Positions 36,016 through 45,470 are shown, numbered from the stretch's first letter. The stretch: 64,000 nucleotides of DNA from Bacteroidales bacterium (GCA_017531225.1 JAFXLL010000003.1:62001-126000); one strand, 5' to 3'. Notes: generated by a model from the sequence alone, not told the origin. Numbers and translations: made by a program.

Positions 36016-36816
36016 TTGTATCACACGGCCTAAGGTCAAATCGTTTTCTTCAAGACATTCTTTCAGCAAGTCTTGGAAATGATAGGCCACCGAGCCTACA
36101 AATCCAATGGGCAACGCATGACAATCGGCATAACGCTTCACAAACACCTCGATGAAGTCACGGAAACATCCTTTCACCAGCTGCTTGATGAAAGGATCAT
36201 CCTGATGCTCCCCGGCAAATTTGGTGAATCCCGCAAGGTATTTTGAGGCTTCTTTTTGGTGATATACGTTATCAATGAAATCACTGATATTCAAATGATA
36301 ATATTCTTCAAATTCATGCTTTAGTTGAAGTGGCATCAAATCGTAAAAATAGGCTCTTGTGAGCTTGCGACCGATGTAACAACCACTACCCTCGTCACCT
36401 ACTAGATAGCCTAAGGAGACGGCTCGTTCGCTGATGTCGTTGCCATCGAACAGGCAGGAGTTGGCTCCGGTACCCAAGATGCAGGCAATTCCTTTTTCCT
36501 TGCCCAACACAGCGCGGGTAGCTCCCATCAGGTCGTGGGTCACATAAACCTCCGTTGCTTCTTCAAAATACACCTTGAGAATCTGGTGCATCCTAGCTCG
36601 CGCGGCCTCATTGCCACATCCGGAACCGTAATAATACACGGCATCCACTGCAGGAAAGTCTTCAGGAAACTCTTTGTAGAGAATATCGATAAAGACAATC
36701 ATATCGGCGTAGTTCGGGTTGAAACCTCTCGTAATGAGATGTTTAACTTCTTTTCCGTCTTCCAAAACCATCCACTCTATCTTGGTGGATCCAGCGTCAG
36801 CAATCAGTGTAAGCAT
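35974..36816 (-). CDS. BadF/BadG-type amino-sugar kinase (N-acetylglucosamine kinase-like)
   Basis: 280 residues of the actin-like ASKHA fold. LIADAGSTKIEWMV is the phosphate-1 loop, YYYGSGCGNEAARA and CILGTGANSCLFDG are the later nucleotide loops, and GDEGSGCYIGRKL is diagnostic of the BadF/BcrA GlcNAc-kinase branch. It probably phosphorylates free GlcNAc or a related sugar for recycling. A TAAATTTG box at 36838-36845 lies back-to-back with the speA promoter. Confidence 0.85.
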   Translation of the reverse strand: MLTLIADAGSTKIEWMVLEDGKEVKHLITRGFNPNYADMIVFIDILYKEFPEDFPAVDAVYYYGSGCGNEAARARMHQILKVYFEEATEVYVTHDLMGATRAVLGKEKGIACILGTGANSCLFDGNDISERAVSLGYLVGDEGSGCYIGRKLTRAYFYDLMPLQLKHEFEEYYHLNISDFIDNVYHQKEASKYLAGFTKFAGEHQDDPFIKQLVKGCFRDFIEVFVKRYADCHALPIGFVGSVAYHFQDLLKECLEENDLTLGRVIQSPMEGLIRYHCFD

Positions 36817-36856
36817 GGAATTTCATCATTGAGAGTTCAAATTTACATTTTTTTTA

Positions 36857-36864
36857 TAGATTTG
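36857..36864 (+). promoter_or_regulatory. -7 box of speA
   Basis: TAGATTTG, 31 nt before the speA ATG. It is divergent from the kinase box at 36838-36845, so the two promoters are only about 20 nt apart. Confidence 0.45.
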
Positions 36865-36895
36865 CAGTCCGTTTTATAAAACAAAAAAAGAAAAC

Positions 36896-38785
36896 ATGAG
36901 AAAATGGCGCATTGAAGACTCCGAGGACCTTTACAATGTGAAAGGTTGGGGTGGCAATTATTTTTCCATTAACGAGAAGGGCCACATGACCGTGACACCT
37001 AAGGAAGGCTGTGCATCAGTCGACCTTCCGGAACTTGTTGATGAACTGTCACTTAGGGACGTTTCCGCTCCTATCCTGGTGCGTTTCCCCGACATCCTCG
37101 ACGACCGTATCAACAAGATCGACTCCTGCTTTAAGGAGGCCGCCAAGGAATATGAGTTCAATGGACAGAACTTTGTGGTGATGCCCATCAAGGTGAACCA
37201 GATGCGCCCTGTGGTTGAAGAGATCGTCAGCCACGGTAAGAAGTGCAACATCGGTCTGGAAGCAGGTTCAAAGCCCGAGCTTCACGCCATTATCGCCCTC
37301 GGCACCGATTCCGATTCTTTGATCATCTGCAACGGCTATAAGGATGAGGAATTCATCGAGTTGGCTTTGCTTGCCCAGAAGATGGGTCGTAAGATCATCA
37401 TCGTCATTGAGAAGCTCAACGAGCTGAGAACGGCCACCAAGATCGCCAAGCGTCTGAAAGTCACGCCAAACCTCGGTGTACGCATTAAGTTGGCCAGCTC
37501 TGGTGCCGGCAAATGGGAAGAGTCAGGCGGCGACGGCAGCAAGTTCGGTCTCACCTCCTCAGAGTTGCTCGAAGCCCTCGATTACCTCGAGGAACACGAT
37601 ATGAAGGACTGCCTTAAGCTGGTGCATTACCACATCGGCAGCCAGGTGAGTAAGATCAAGAAGATCAACGTGGCCTTGCGTGAGGCGGCACAGTTCTACG
37701 TGCAGCTTTACAAGATGGGCTACCATATTGAATATGTCGACATGGGCGGCGGCCTCGGCGTGGACTACGACGGAACCAGCTCAAGCAGCGCCAGCTCTGT
37801 GAACTATAGCATCCAGGAGTATGCCAACAACGCCATCTACACCATTGTGGATGCCTGCGACAAGAACGAGCTTCCCCACCCCAACGTCATCTGCGAGTCG
37901 GGACGTGCCCTTACGGCACATCACTCCGTGCTCATTTTCGAAGTGCTGGAGAAGACCTCACTTCCTGAATGGGATGACAACGAGGAACCGGAAGAGGACG
38001 ACCATGAGCTCATCAAGGAACTCTATGAGTCATGGGACGAACTGACCAAGAATTCTTCATTAGAGATCTGGCACGACGCCCAGGAAATCCGCGAAGAGGC
38101 CCTCAACTTGTTCAGCCTTGGACTGCTCGACCTCAGGTCTCGCGCTAAGATTGAACGTCTTTACTGGAGCATCGCCCGTGAGGTGAACCATATCGCCAAT
38201 AGCTTGAAGCGTGTTCCCGAGGACTTCACCTCGCTACCAAAGTTGTTGGCCGATAAATATTTCTGCAACTTCTCGTTGTTCCAGTCCTTGCCCGACCTCT
38301 GGGCTATCGACCAGCTCTTCCCCATCATCCCGATTCAGCGTCTGGATGAGAACCCAACGCATCTGGCCACCTTGCAGGACATCACCTGCGACAGCGATGG
38401 TAAGATCACCAACTTCGTGGCCAAGTCCACTCAGCACACCATCCCGCTGCACGGCTTCAGCGATAAGGAACATTACTACATTGGCGTGTTCCTCGTTGGC
38501 GCTTATCAGGAGATCTTGGGTGACCTGCACAACCTGTTTGGCGACACCAACGCCGTTCACGTCTCAGTGGATGAAAAGGGTTATTACATCGATCAGGTCA
38601 TCGATGGCGAGACCGTTGCCGATGTGCTGGAATACGTTCAGTATAGCCCGAAGAAACTCGTCCGCACCGTGGAGACCTGGGTGACCAAGTGCGTGAAGGA
38701 AGGAAAGATCACAGTTGAAGAAGGAAAAGAATTCCTCTCCAACTATAGATCAGGATTGTACGGGTATACATACCTTGAGAATTAA
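36896..38785 (+). CDS. speA: Biosynthetic arginine decarboxylase
   Basis: 629 residues, PLP-dependent, converts arginine to agmatine for polyamine synthesis. The start WRIEDSEDLYNVKGWG is typical of SpeA. The PLP lysine sits in FVVMPIKVNQMRPV, and VHYHIGSQVSKI and YVDMGGGLGVDYDG form the phosphate-binding region. VICESGRALTAHHS and a C-terminal beta domain complete the enzyme at normal length. A strong terminator follows. Confidence 0.96.
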   Translation: MRKWRIEDSEDLYNVKGWGGNYFSINEKGHMTVTPKEGCASVDLPELVDELSLRDVSAPILVRFPDILDDRINKIDSCFKEAAKEYEFNGQNFVVMPIKVNQMRPVVEEIVSHGKKCNIGLEAGSKPELHAIIALGTDSDSLIICNGYKDEEFIELALLAQKMGRKIIIVIEKLNELRTATKIAKRLKVTPNLGVRIKLASSGAGKWEESGGDGSKFGLTSSELLEALDYLEEHDMKDCLKLVHYHIGSQVSKIKKINVALREAAQFYVQLYKMGYHIEYVDMGGGLGVDYDGTSSSSASSVNYSIQEYANNAIYTIVDACDKNELPHPNVICESGRALTAHHSVLIFEVLEKTSLPEWDDNEEPEEDDHELIKELYESWDELTKNSSLEIWHDAQEIREEALNLFSLGLLDLRSRAKIERLYWSIAREVNHIANSLKRVPEDFTSLPKLLADKYFCNFSLFQSLPDLWAIDQLFPIIPIQRLDENPTHLATLQDITCDSDGKITNFVAKSTQHTIPLHGFSDKEHYYIGVFLVGAYQEILGDLHNLFGDTNAVHVSVDEKGYYIDQVIDGETVADVLEYVQYSPKKLVRTVETWVTKCVKEGKITVEEGKEFLSNYRSGLYGYTYLEN

Positions 38786-38803
38786 AATTTATTAGGTCGG
38801 AAA

Positions 38804-38973
38804 ACGTGCCGAAGGCACGTCATTTAAATAACCCCACACAAAGCGGAGCGTAGTGTGGGGTTTTTTGATGTCACATATATGGCGTGTCGATGACACGCTA
38901 CATTTCGTTTTTCTAAGCCCCACACTACGCTTCGCTAGTGTGGGGTTAATAAGATGGTGTGCCTTTGGCACAC
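38804..38973. repeat. Cluster of five perfect stem-loops
   Basis: Within 170 nt there are five perfect inverted repeats: 38804-38820 (ACGTGCC/GGCACGT), 38830-38862 (AACCCCACAC/GTGTGGGGTT), 38882-38898 (GCGTGTC/GACACGC), 38918-38945 (CCCCACACTA/TAGTGTGGGG) and 38957-38973 (GTGTGCC/GGCACAC). The second and fourth share stem sequence in alternating orientation. This is a palindromic repeat island between convergent genes. Confidence 0.75.
38830..38866 (+). terminator. Rho-independent terminator of speA
   Basis: A 10-bp perfect stem AACCCCACAC/GTGTGGGGTT is followed by TTTTTT. It lies 45 nt after the speA stop codon. Confidence 0.8.
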
Positions 38974-38981
38974 GCTTCACC

Positions 38982-40145
38982 TTATTCCGTAATTCTGGTA
39001 TCGAAATTGCCTACCACTGGAGCGATCTCCTGATCCATGTCAGTGGATAACTCCTGTGGTTCAATGCCGCAAGCCTTAAGAATCTTAGCTTTCACCTCGT
39101 TGTTCTGCATCCAGCCGGTGAAGAGCTCGGCGCCTGGACCGTATGCGTAAATCATGACGGGAAGGCAAGTATGGCTGCCGGTGGAATAGTCGAACTCCAC
39201 ATTGGTGTACTTCCCTTGACGGTCAATCATGGTGAGGCCGCCGGTCTCATGGTCGGCAGTGACCACTACCAAGGTGTTGTCATGTGTCTTGGCATAGTCC
39301 AAAGCTACTTGAACGGCATTGTTGAAATCGATCATCTCGTTGACCATCCAAGCCGAGTCGTGGGCATGGCAGGCAAAGTCGATCTGTGAGCCTTCCACCA
39401 TCAGGAAGAAGCCGTCTTCATCTTGTTCCAAGGTCTTCAGTGCGGTTTTCACGCCATTGGGCAGGAACTCGCCACGCTCAGGATAGTGCGGCATGTGGCC
39501 TTTATTAGCCAACACAGCGTATTTCATGCATGTGGTATCGATGTTGTCCAAGGTGTCATAGACCTTCCAACCCAGTTCTTCCACCATGCGAACGATGAGG
39601 TCGGTGCTATCTGATCGATTGGTGAAGTGTTTGCGGCCGCCGCCGATCATCACGTTGAGTTTCTCACTCTCTGCCATCTGGACGGCGATATCCTCGTACA
39701 TGTTGCGTTTCGGCACTTTGGCGTAGAAGTCGGCCGGTGTGGCGTGACCAGAATAGCATGTCACCACAATGCCCGTGCTCTTTCCTTGATCGGCCAGGGC
39801 TTCCAGGATGGTCTCCATCGCGAGTGTGTCGGAATCCATGCCCACCATACCGTTCTTGGTCTTCTTGTCACAAGCCAAGGCCGTTCCGCCAGCGGCAGAG
39901 TCCGTGATGGTGTTGCTGATGGAGCGGGTGTCCACCACTCCGATATAGGGGAATTGGGTAAATGTCATGTCGTCGCCGGTGGCCAACATCGCGGCAAATA
40001 CCTGTGGCAACGCCATGCCGTCACCGATCATGTAAATCACGTTGGTCGCTTTCGGGGCTTGCTCCTTCTTTTCACTTGTGCAGCTTAAAAAACTTAAGGA
40101 TAAGGTAAATAAAAAAAGCAGTGAGCATGCGATGGTCTTTTTCAT
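38982..40145 (-). CDS. Alkaline phosphatase (PhoA superfamily) lipoprotein
   Basis: 387 residues. The signal MKKTIACSLLFLFTLSLSFLS precedes a lipid-attachment Cys (LSC). Metal ligands appear in IYMIGDGMA, the nucleophile in ITDSAAGGTALACDKKTKNG, then YSGHATPADF, FFLMVEGSQIDFACH and VVVTADHETGGL. This is the full zinc-site set of alkaline phosphatases, which release phosphate from organic esters outside the cytoplasm. The enzyme is shorter than E. coli PhoA but normal for the Bacteroidetes subgroup. Confidence 0.93.
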   Translation of the reverse strand: MKKTIACSLLFLFTLSLSFLSCTSEKKEQAPKATNVIYMIGDGMALPQVFAAMLATGDDMTFTQFPYIGVVDTRSISNTITDSAAGGTALACDKKTKNGMVGMDSDTLAMETILEALADQGKSTGIVVTCYSGHATPADFYAKVPKRNMYEDIAVQMAESEKLNVMIGGGRKHFTNRSDSTDLIVRMVEELGWKVYDTLDNIDTTCMKYAVLANKGHMPHYPERGEFLPNGVKTALKTLEQDEDGFFLMVEGSQIDFACHAHDSAWMVNEMIDFNNAVQVALDYAKTHDNTLVVVTADHETGGLTMIDRQGKYTNVEFDYSTGSHTCLPVMIYAYGPGAELFTGWMQNNEVKAKILKACGIEPQELSTDMDQEIAPVVGNFDTRITE

Positions 40146-40165
40146 ATTACGAATGATTTTGCGAA

Positions 40166-41107
40166 TTATTTCCTTTTGATCACTTTTTTCACTGCTTCCA
40201 CGATGTCGGGAGTGTCGAGGTGATAAGCCTTCAGCAACTCATCGGGAGTGCCGCTTTGTCCGAACATGTCGTTGACGGCGACCATCTCGATAGGTGCAGG
40301 ATTGTTGAGGGCGAGCACTTGAGCGATGCTATCGCCGAGACCGCCGTTGCGCATGTGCTCTTCAGCCGTCACCACGCAGCGGGTCTTGGCCACCGACTTC
40401 AGCACGGCTTCCACATCCAACGGTTTGATGGTGTGGATGTTGATCAACTCTGCCGAGATGCCTTGTCCCTTGAGGATCTCCACAGCCTCGATGGCTTTCC
40501 AAACGAGATGACCGCAGGCGAAGATGGTGACATCCTTGCCTTCCTGGATCATCTGGGCCTTCCCGATCTCAAACTTCTGGTCGGCGGGTGTGAAGTTCGG
40601 CACTTTCGGACGACCAAAACGGAGATAGACCGGGCCTTCGTATTCCGCTGCCGCGATGGTGGCGTTCATGGTCTGGTTGTAGTCGCAGGGCACGATGACC
40701 GTCATGTTGGGCAACATCTTCATCAGGCCGATGTCCTCAAGAATCTGGTGGGTGGCGCCATCCTCGCCAAGGGTCACGCCAGCGTGTGAAGCAGCGATCT
40801 TGACGTTCTTGTTGGAATAGGCCACGCATTGGCGGATCTGGTCGTAGACACGGCCGGTGGCGAAGGCGGCGAAGGTGCCGGTGAAGGGCACGAATCCGCT
40901 GAGGGCCATGCCAGCAGCCATGTTGGTCATATTAGCCTCGGCGATGCCAGTCTGGAAAAACCTTTCGGGGAATTCCTTGGCGAAGTCACCCATCTTGAGT
41001 GAGCCGGTGAGGTCGGCGCAGAAAGCGACGACTTTGGGGTTGCGGCGACCTGCCTCAAGCAAGCCAGCACCGAATCCTGATCTAGTATCTTTTTTTTCGT
41101 ATTCCAT
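40166..41107 (-). CDS. Transketolase, C-terminal (pyrimidine-binding) subunit
   Basis: 313 residues covering the Pyr and C-terminal domains only: [20 protein letters not shown] (cofactor Glu region), [16 protein letters not shown] and [18 protein letters not shown]. It pairs with the separate N-terminal subunit gene upstream. The two replace one long transketolase and act in the non-oxidative pentose phosphate pathway or a similar two-carbon transfer. The gene is preceded by a stretch of palindromic repeats. Confidence 0.92.
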   Translation of the reverse strand: MEYEKKDTRSGFGAGLLEAGRRNPKVVAFCADLTGSLKMGDFAKEFPERFFQTGIAEANMTNMAAGMALSGFVPFTGTFAAFATGRVYDQIRQCVAYSNKNVKIAASHAGVTLGEDGATHQILEDIGLMKMLPNMTVIVPCDYNQTMNATIAAAEYEGPVYLRFGRPKVPNFTPADQKFEIGKAQMIQEGKDVTIFACGHLVWKAIEAVEILKGQGISAELINIHTIKPLDVEAVLKSVAKTRCVVTAEEHMRNGGLGDSIAQVLALNNPAPIEMVAVNDMFGQSGTPDELLKAYHLDTPDIVEAVKKVIKRK

Positions 41108-41135
41108 ATTATGACGTTTTTGTTTTACAGGGCTA

Positions 41136-41279
41136 GCATCCTACGGATGCGATTTGTTGGAATTCTTTTTTCTACAGGGCTAGCATCCTTCGGATGCTTT
41201 TGCCAAAACCTCGGCATCCGTAGGATGCCAGCTCTGTAGCAAGGATGATCCCCTTCCTTACCCGCATCCCGAGGGATGC
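41136..41279. repeat. Four palindromic repeats between the transketolase subunit genes
   Basis: GCATCCTACGGATGC (41136-41150), GCATCCTTCGGATGC (41183-41197), GGCATCCGTAGGATGCC (41213-41229) and GCATCCCGAGGGATGC (41264-41279). The first two share the lead-in ACAGGGCTA, and the third has its reverse complement form (GCTCTGTA). A dispersed Bacteroidales palindrome has multiplied within an operon. Confidence 0.8.
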
Positions 41280-41283
41280 TAGA

Positions 41284-42126
41284 TTAATAGTCTCCTAAGG
41301 TTTCTTCTAATTGTGACAATGCATTGGCGGCTTGTTCGTCGTTAGGCGGGGTGCCGTGCCATTTGTGGGTGCCCATCATGAAGTCAACGCCCATGCCCAT
41401 CTCGGTGTGAGCCAGCAGCAGTTGAGGTTGCCCCTGCCCTGCTCCCTTGCGGGCTTGGTTGAGGGCGGCTACCACCTGTTCCATGTCGTTGCCGTTGAGT
41501 TCGATGACCTTCCAGCCGAAGGCTTCGTATTTGGCGCGCATGTCGCCGAGGTCCATCACCGCATCGGTGGGACCGTCGATCTGTTTCTTATTATAGTCGA
41601 GGATACCAACGAGGTTGTCGATCTTCTTGGCGCCGGCATACATGGCGGCTTCCCAGATCTGGCCTTCGTCCTGCTCGCCGTCGCCCATCAGCACAAACAC
41701 GAGGTGCTTGTCGTTGTTGAGGCGCTTGGCTTGAGCGGCGCCAACAGCCACGGAGAGACCTTGTCCCAAGGAGCCAGAGGCGATGCGAACACCTGGCAAT
41801 CCCTCGGCGGTCGTCGGGTGACCTTGGAGCCTGGTGCCCAAACGGCGGAAGGTAGCCAATTCGCTCACCGGGAAATAGCCACGGCGGGCCAGAATGCTGT
41901 AGAACATCGGGCTGATGTGGCCGTTGGAGAGGAAGAACATATCCTCGCCCTTGCCGTCCATGCGGAAGTTGGCGGGATCGATCTGCATCTGGTCGAAATA
42001 AAGGGCGGTGACCAAGTCAGTAGCGCCTAAGGAGCCGCCTGGGTGGCCTGACTGGCATCCGTGTACCATACGGATGATGTCACGACGTACCTGCGAGGCA
42101 ATTCGTTTCAATTCGTTGATTTCCAT
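41284..42126 (-). CDS. Transketolase, N-terminal (thiamine diphosphate-binding) subunit
   Basis: 280 residues. HGCQSGHPGGSLGATDLVTALY and FLSNGHISPMFYSIL lead to the TPP/magnesium motif LMGDGEQDEGQIWEAAMYA, with LVGILDYNKKQIDGPT after it. It covers only the PP domain and needs the following gene for the rest. Its promoter is one of the best in the window (TTG then TAACTTTG, 42164-42193). Confidence 0.92.
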   Translation of the reverse strand: MEINELKRIASQVRRDIIRMVHGCQSGHPGGSLGATDLVTALYFDQMQIDPANFRMDGKGEDMFFLSNGHISPMFYSILARRGYFPVSELATFRRLGTRLQGHPTTAEGLPGVRIASGSLGQGLSVAVGAAQAKRLNNDKHLVFVLMGDGEQDEGQIWEAAMYAGAKKIDNLVGILDYNKKQIDGPTDAVMDLGDMRAKYEAFGWKVIELNGNDMEQVVAALNQARKGAGQGQPQLLLAHTEMGMGVDFMMGTHKWHGTPPNDEQAANALSQLEETLGDY

Positions 42127-42163
42127 AATAATATGATGATTTGTTTTATTTTTAACGGATTCG

Positions 42164-42193
42164 CAAAGTTAATCCTTTTTTGAAATAAAACAA
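42164..42193 (-). promoter_or_regulatory. Promoter of the split transketolase operon
   Basis: On the minus strand TTG (42191-42193), a 19-nt spacer and TAACTTTG (42164-42171) match the Bacteroidetes consensus in both boxes. Confidence 0.65.
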
Positions 42194-42223
42194 AAAAAGA
42201 GTGCCGATTACGTCATTGCGTGA

Positions 42224-43117
42224 TCAGTGGAAAGGCTTCTCGAAAACCTTAGGGAATGGCGTCTCAAACTCGAAGTCCTTATCCTTGAGCGGATGATGGA
42301 AGCAGAGCTTGTATGCATGCAGGCAGAGGCGGCCGAGCGAGTTGTCATGGCTGCCATACTTCTCGTCGCCCACGATGGGGTGACCGATATCTTGGGCATG
42401 AACGCGGATCTGGTTCTTGCGGCCGGTCTCCAGATGGAAGTCGACCAGCGAATATCGGCTGTTGCTCACTAAAACCTCGTAATGCGTGACGGCGAACTTG
42501 CCTCCGTTGTCGGTGGGGCTTGAATAGGTCACAAACATTTTGTTGTCCTTAAGCCATGACTCCACAGTGCCTTCGCGGGGAATCACCTTGCCTTCACACA
42601 CGGCCACATAGCGGCGGTCGTACACCTTTTCCTTCCAGTCCTCCTCGAACATCATGGCCACCTTTTTATCTTTAGCAAAAAGCATCAAGCCGGAGGTGTC
42701 GCGATCCAGACGGTGGATGGTATGGGCACGGCAGCGTTGCTGCGATGCGGTGAAGTATTGGTTGAGGATGCTTTGAGCCGTCTCCTGTTCCTTGCCGGGG
42801 CTGTTGGTGAGCAGGCCTTCCTTCTTGTCGATCACCACCAGGTATTTGTCTTCGTAGACGATCTTCAGCCATTTGCTGTAGAAGCGTTCCTTGGCCGAGG
42901 GCTTGCCAATCTCGACGGTCATGCCGGGTTGCAGTTCGAAGTCGAACTGGCTGGTGCGTTCGCCATCGACGGTGACAACGCCGTTGGCGAGCATGTGTTT
43001 CACCTTGGTGCGGCTGATGCCGTCCATCTTTTTCATGATGAACTCCATCAACGGAGCGGGTTCAAGCACCTTGAACTTCAAGGGATTCTCTTTGGAGTGA
43101 GGTTTTCTTTCTTTCAT
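42224..43117 (-). CDS. RluA-family pseudouridine synthase
   Basis: 297 residues. An N-terminal S4 RNA-binding domain (RTKVKHMLANGVVTVDGERT) precedes the catalytic domain with IHRLDRDTSGLML, where the Asp attacks uridine, and RKNQIRVHAQDIGHPIVGDEKYG. Modifies rRNA or tRNA; the exact target (RluC, RluD or TruC type) cannot be told from motifs. It is the last core gene before the integrase. Confidence 0.9.
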   Translation of the reverse strand: MKERKPHSKENPLKFKVLEPAPLMEFIMKKMDGISRTKVKHMLANGVVTVDGERTSQFDFELQPGMTVEIGKPSAKERFYSKWLKIVYEDKYLVVIDKKEGLLTNSPGKEQETAQSILNQYFTASQQRCRAHTIHRLDRDTSGLMLFAKDKKVAMMFEEDWKEKVYDRRYVAVCEGKVIPREGTVESWLKDNKMFVTYSSPTDNGGKFAVTHYEVLVSNSRYSLVDFHLETGRKNQIRVHAQDIGHPIVGDEKYGSHDNSLGRLCLHAYKLCFHHPLKDKDFEFETPFPKVFEKPFH

Positions 43118-43439
43118 ACAAAAAAAGCAACCCGGTTTTAGGTTGCTGATGTGCCCCGAACAGGGGTACTACTTTTAACCTTGATTGATTTTTGTTTGAG
43201 TCATTCGCTTTCACGATGTCTTTATAATTATTTGATTTTCCGCTTCTTACAAATTTGCTTGATTATTTAGACTATTTATAAATTTCTATGATTGCGCACT
43301 TTTTTGGGGTTTGGTTGACACGTCGTTGACACGGATTCAAAAACTTTTCGTATATTTGCACTGCCTTTAATCGGAGGGGTAAAGGGCCCCCGCCGGAGGC
43401 AGTAACAGACAAATAACGTATAACTAAAACTTTTATTTT
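43118..43439 (+). promoter_or_regulatory. Intergenic region with integrase promoter and leader hairpin
   Basis: Contains a stem AGCAACC/GGTTGCT (about 43131-43153) and CCCC/GGGG stems just after it, then AT-rich DNA. TATATTTG at 43351-43358 is the -7 box for the integrase. Directly downstream CTGCC...GGCAG (about 43361-43402) forms a GC-rich leader hairpin before the ATG at 43440. No tRNA gene or obvious attachment repeat was found here. Confidence 0.5.
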
Positions 43440-44930
43440 ATGGCTACAGTCAAATTCTACCTTTCAAGGTACATCAAGAATGATGACGAAAGGGGCGAAA
43501 TCCAACTCCGCTTCAGCGGCAACAGGAATTTCGTGAAAAGAGCGGCCACAGGAATCCACATTTACGCGGGCAACTGGGACGCTGAAAAAGGGATGCCCAA
43601 GGGCAAGAAAATGAACAAGTACGGCGACAAATGCGAGGAAATCAGGGATAGGCTGAATCTCCTTACCTCCTTCCTTCTGCGTTGCTGGGAACAAACCAAG
43701 GAGAGCGAGCTGAAGCCGGACTCCTTGACACAATGGATGAACGACATCGAATGGGGCAGCACGAAAGAGCCTGTCTATATCAATGGGCAGGAAGTCACGG
43801 CCACACGATGGACTATTGACAGCAAAAAGCGCCTTCAGGAGGTCAAGGTTATCCGAAAGAATGAACGCGCCAAGATGGAGAATCGCTATTTCCTCGATGT
43901 CTTCAGCTATTACATTGAAGAGCAGTATAAGATTGGTGTGATTGGCGATTGCAGACACAAGTCTTATTATACGGCTCACGGGCTTTGGGAAAGGATGGAA
44001 AGGTATCAGCACAAGCATTATAAGCTGAACGAGGTCACGACTTCGCTGATGTATGATTACAGGCATTTCATCCTCAACGAGTATGAATTATGGGAGAATC
44101 GCCTGGTTGAAAACGACAAAGGCGAGAAGGTGACCAAGTACCTGCCTAAAAAGAAGTATGATAATCTTTATGATGGCTACGAGTACGTATTGAAGCGCGG
44201 TGTGAACAAACGGAGCCTTAATTATGTAGTGGTCGAAATGAAGTATTTGATTGCTTTTTGGCACTGGCTCCTTAACGTGAAGAAGCTCAACCTTGACGAC
44301 ATTTTCCAGAACTTCAATTTAGACCAGTCGGTTTATGGCACACCTTATTTCTTCACCAATAAGGACAGGGATAAGCTTTTCAAGGCCGATTTAAGCAAGC
44401 GTCCAGAGCTGGCAGTGCAAAGGGATATCTTTGTATTTCAGTCGTTGGTTGGATGCCGCGTTGGTGACTTGAAGCGGCTGAAGCGTTCCAACATTGTGAA
44501 TGGCGAAATGCTTCAGTATGTCGCAGGTAAGACGAAAAACAAGAGCGGCAAAATCGTAACGATTCCCCTCCACCCTACCGCCATCGCCATCCTAAAGAGA
44601 TACGAAGACCGCGACGACGAGAGAATTCTACCCTTCATTTCTGATCAGAAATATAATGAAGCCATCAAGGAAATCTTCAAGCTGTTGCCAAAGCTGGACC
44701 GCGTTGTTACCATATTAGACCCAGTGACCAGGCTGGAAAAGCAGGTGAAATTGTCGGAAGTGGCCAGCAGCCACATGGGACGACGCAACTTCTGCGGCAA
44801 CCTTTATGAGGCAGGTTTCAGAGATTCGGACATCGCATCGATGAGTGGCCATGCAGAAGGCAGTAAGGCAATATCACGATACCGAAAGGTAAGTGATGAG
44901 ACGAAGAAGAAGATGATTAAATCTTTGTAA
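43440..44930 (+). CDS. Tyrosine site-specific recombinase (integrase)
   Basis: 496 residues. The N-terminus MATVKFYLSRYIKNDDERGE with an Arm-type domain is typical of Bacteroidetes mobile-element integrases. A SAM-like core-binding domain lies around 150-310. The catalytic domain shows Arg in LVGCRVGDLKRL, a Lys in AGKTKNKSGK, the box SSHMGRRNF (His, Arg), the second His in MSGHAEGS and the Tyr in ISRYRKV. All catalytic residues are present, so it may be active. It marks the left end of the island to the right. A leader hairpin may regulate it. Confidence 0.92.
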   Translation: MATVKFYLSRYIKNDDERGEIQLRFSGNRNFVKRAATGIHIYAGNWDAEKGMPKGKKMNKYGDKCEEIRDRLNLLTSFLLRCWEQTKESELKPDSLTQWMNDIEWGSTKEPVYINGQEVTATRWTIDSKKRLQEVKVIRKNERAKMENRYFLDVFSYYIEEQYKIGVIGDCRHKSYYTAHGLWERMERYQHKHYKLNEVTTSLMYDYRHFILNEYELWENRLVENDKGEKVTKYLPKKKYDNLYDGYEYVLKRGVNKRSLNYVVVEMKYLIAFWHWLLNVKKLNLDDIFQNFNLDQSVYGTPYFFTNKDRDKLFKADLSKRPELAVQRDIFVFQSLVGCRVGDLKRLKRSNIVNGEMLQYVAGKTKNKSGKIVTIPLHPTAIAILKRYEDRDDERILPFISDQKYNEAIKEIFKLLPKLDRVVTILDPVTRLEKQVKLSEVASSHMGRRNFCGNLYEAGFRDSDIASMSGHAEGSKAISRYRKVSDETKKKMIKSL

Positions 44931-44935
44931 GAACA

Positions 44936-44980
44936 AAGGGGGCGGATGCCAAAGGCACTCGCCCCTTGTTTTTGAAAAAA
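44936..44980 (+). terminator. Terminator of the integrase gene
   Basis: AAGGGGGCG and CGCCCCTT enclose a second small stem GCC/GGC and are followed by GTTTTTG. It starts a few bases after the integrase stop. Confidence 0.65.
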
Positions 44981-45461
44981 AGGAAGCCGAAATAAAAGGG
45001 CGTTCGGCTTCCAAGTAACAGATAACTCCTTTTATGGCTACGGAGTCGGGCGCAAAGATAGGGATTTTCCTGAACACGCTGGGCGGGGCGTATTGATTTT
45101 TTCAGGTATGGGCAGGACAAAGACACGCCTGGTGCCGAAAATCGCGCCACAAGCCCTAAAAATGTGTACCCCTCTGAAGCCTGACTGGATGGCAAAGGCT
45201 GCGGCCATAAAGCTGCCCCACAGGGGACGAGCCTCCTCCGCAGCCTTTGACAGCCAGGCAGCACACCGAATCCCTATCATTGCCAGAGCGAAAGGGAGAA
45301 ACGAAAGCGGGAAAACGGAAACCAACTATTAACCGAAGGCGGACAAAGGATGCGGCCAATGAGCTTCCTAAAAGATGTGAAATCTTCCTCCGCATCGTTT
45401 GGCCGACTGAGGATGAACATTTCACAACGACAGAGCTGCTACACCCACCATCGAGCGACGG
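44981..45461. other. Non-coding gap with a rod-like hairpin
   Basis: About 480 nt without a credible gene. At 45179-45259 a nested rod forms from GCCTG/CAGGC, a perfect 12-bp CAAAGGCTGCGG/CCGCAGCCTTTG (45193-45204 with 45238-45249) and CCCC/GGGG (45216-45219 with 45223-45226). Overlapping ORFs on both strands have odd composition and no family look, so I leave them out. AACAGATAACTCCTTTTATGG at 45017-45037 partly echoes the integrase start region. Confidence 0.5.
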
Positions 45462-45470
45462 GCAAAAAAG

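Noticed and set aside
43131-43175. tRNA gene as integration target
   Set aside because: The CCCCGAACAGGGG stretch resembles part of a tRNA end, but no TTCGAATC loop or cloverleaf can be drawn.
45017-45060. Direct-repeat attachment site matching the integrase upstream region
   Set aside because: AGTAACAGA and TTTTATGGCTAC recur in both places, but the spacing differs and the match is broken, so no clean att pair can be claimed.
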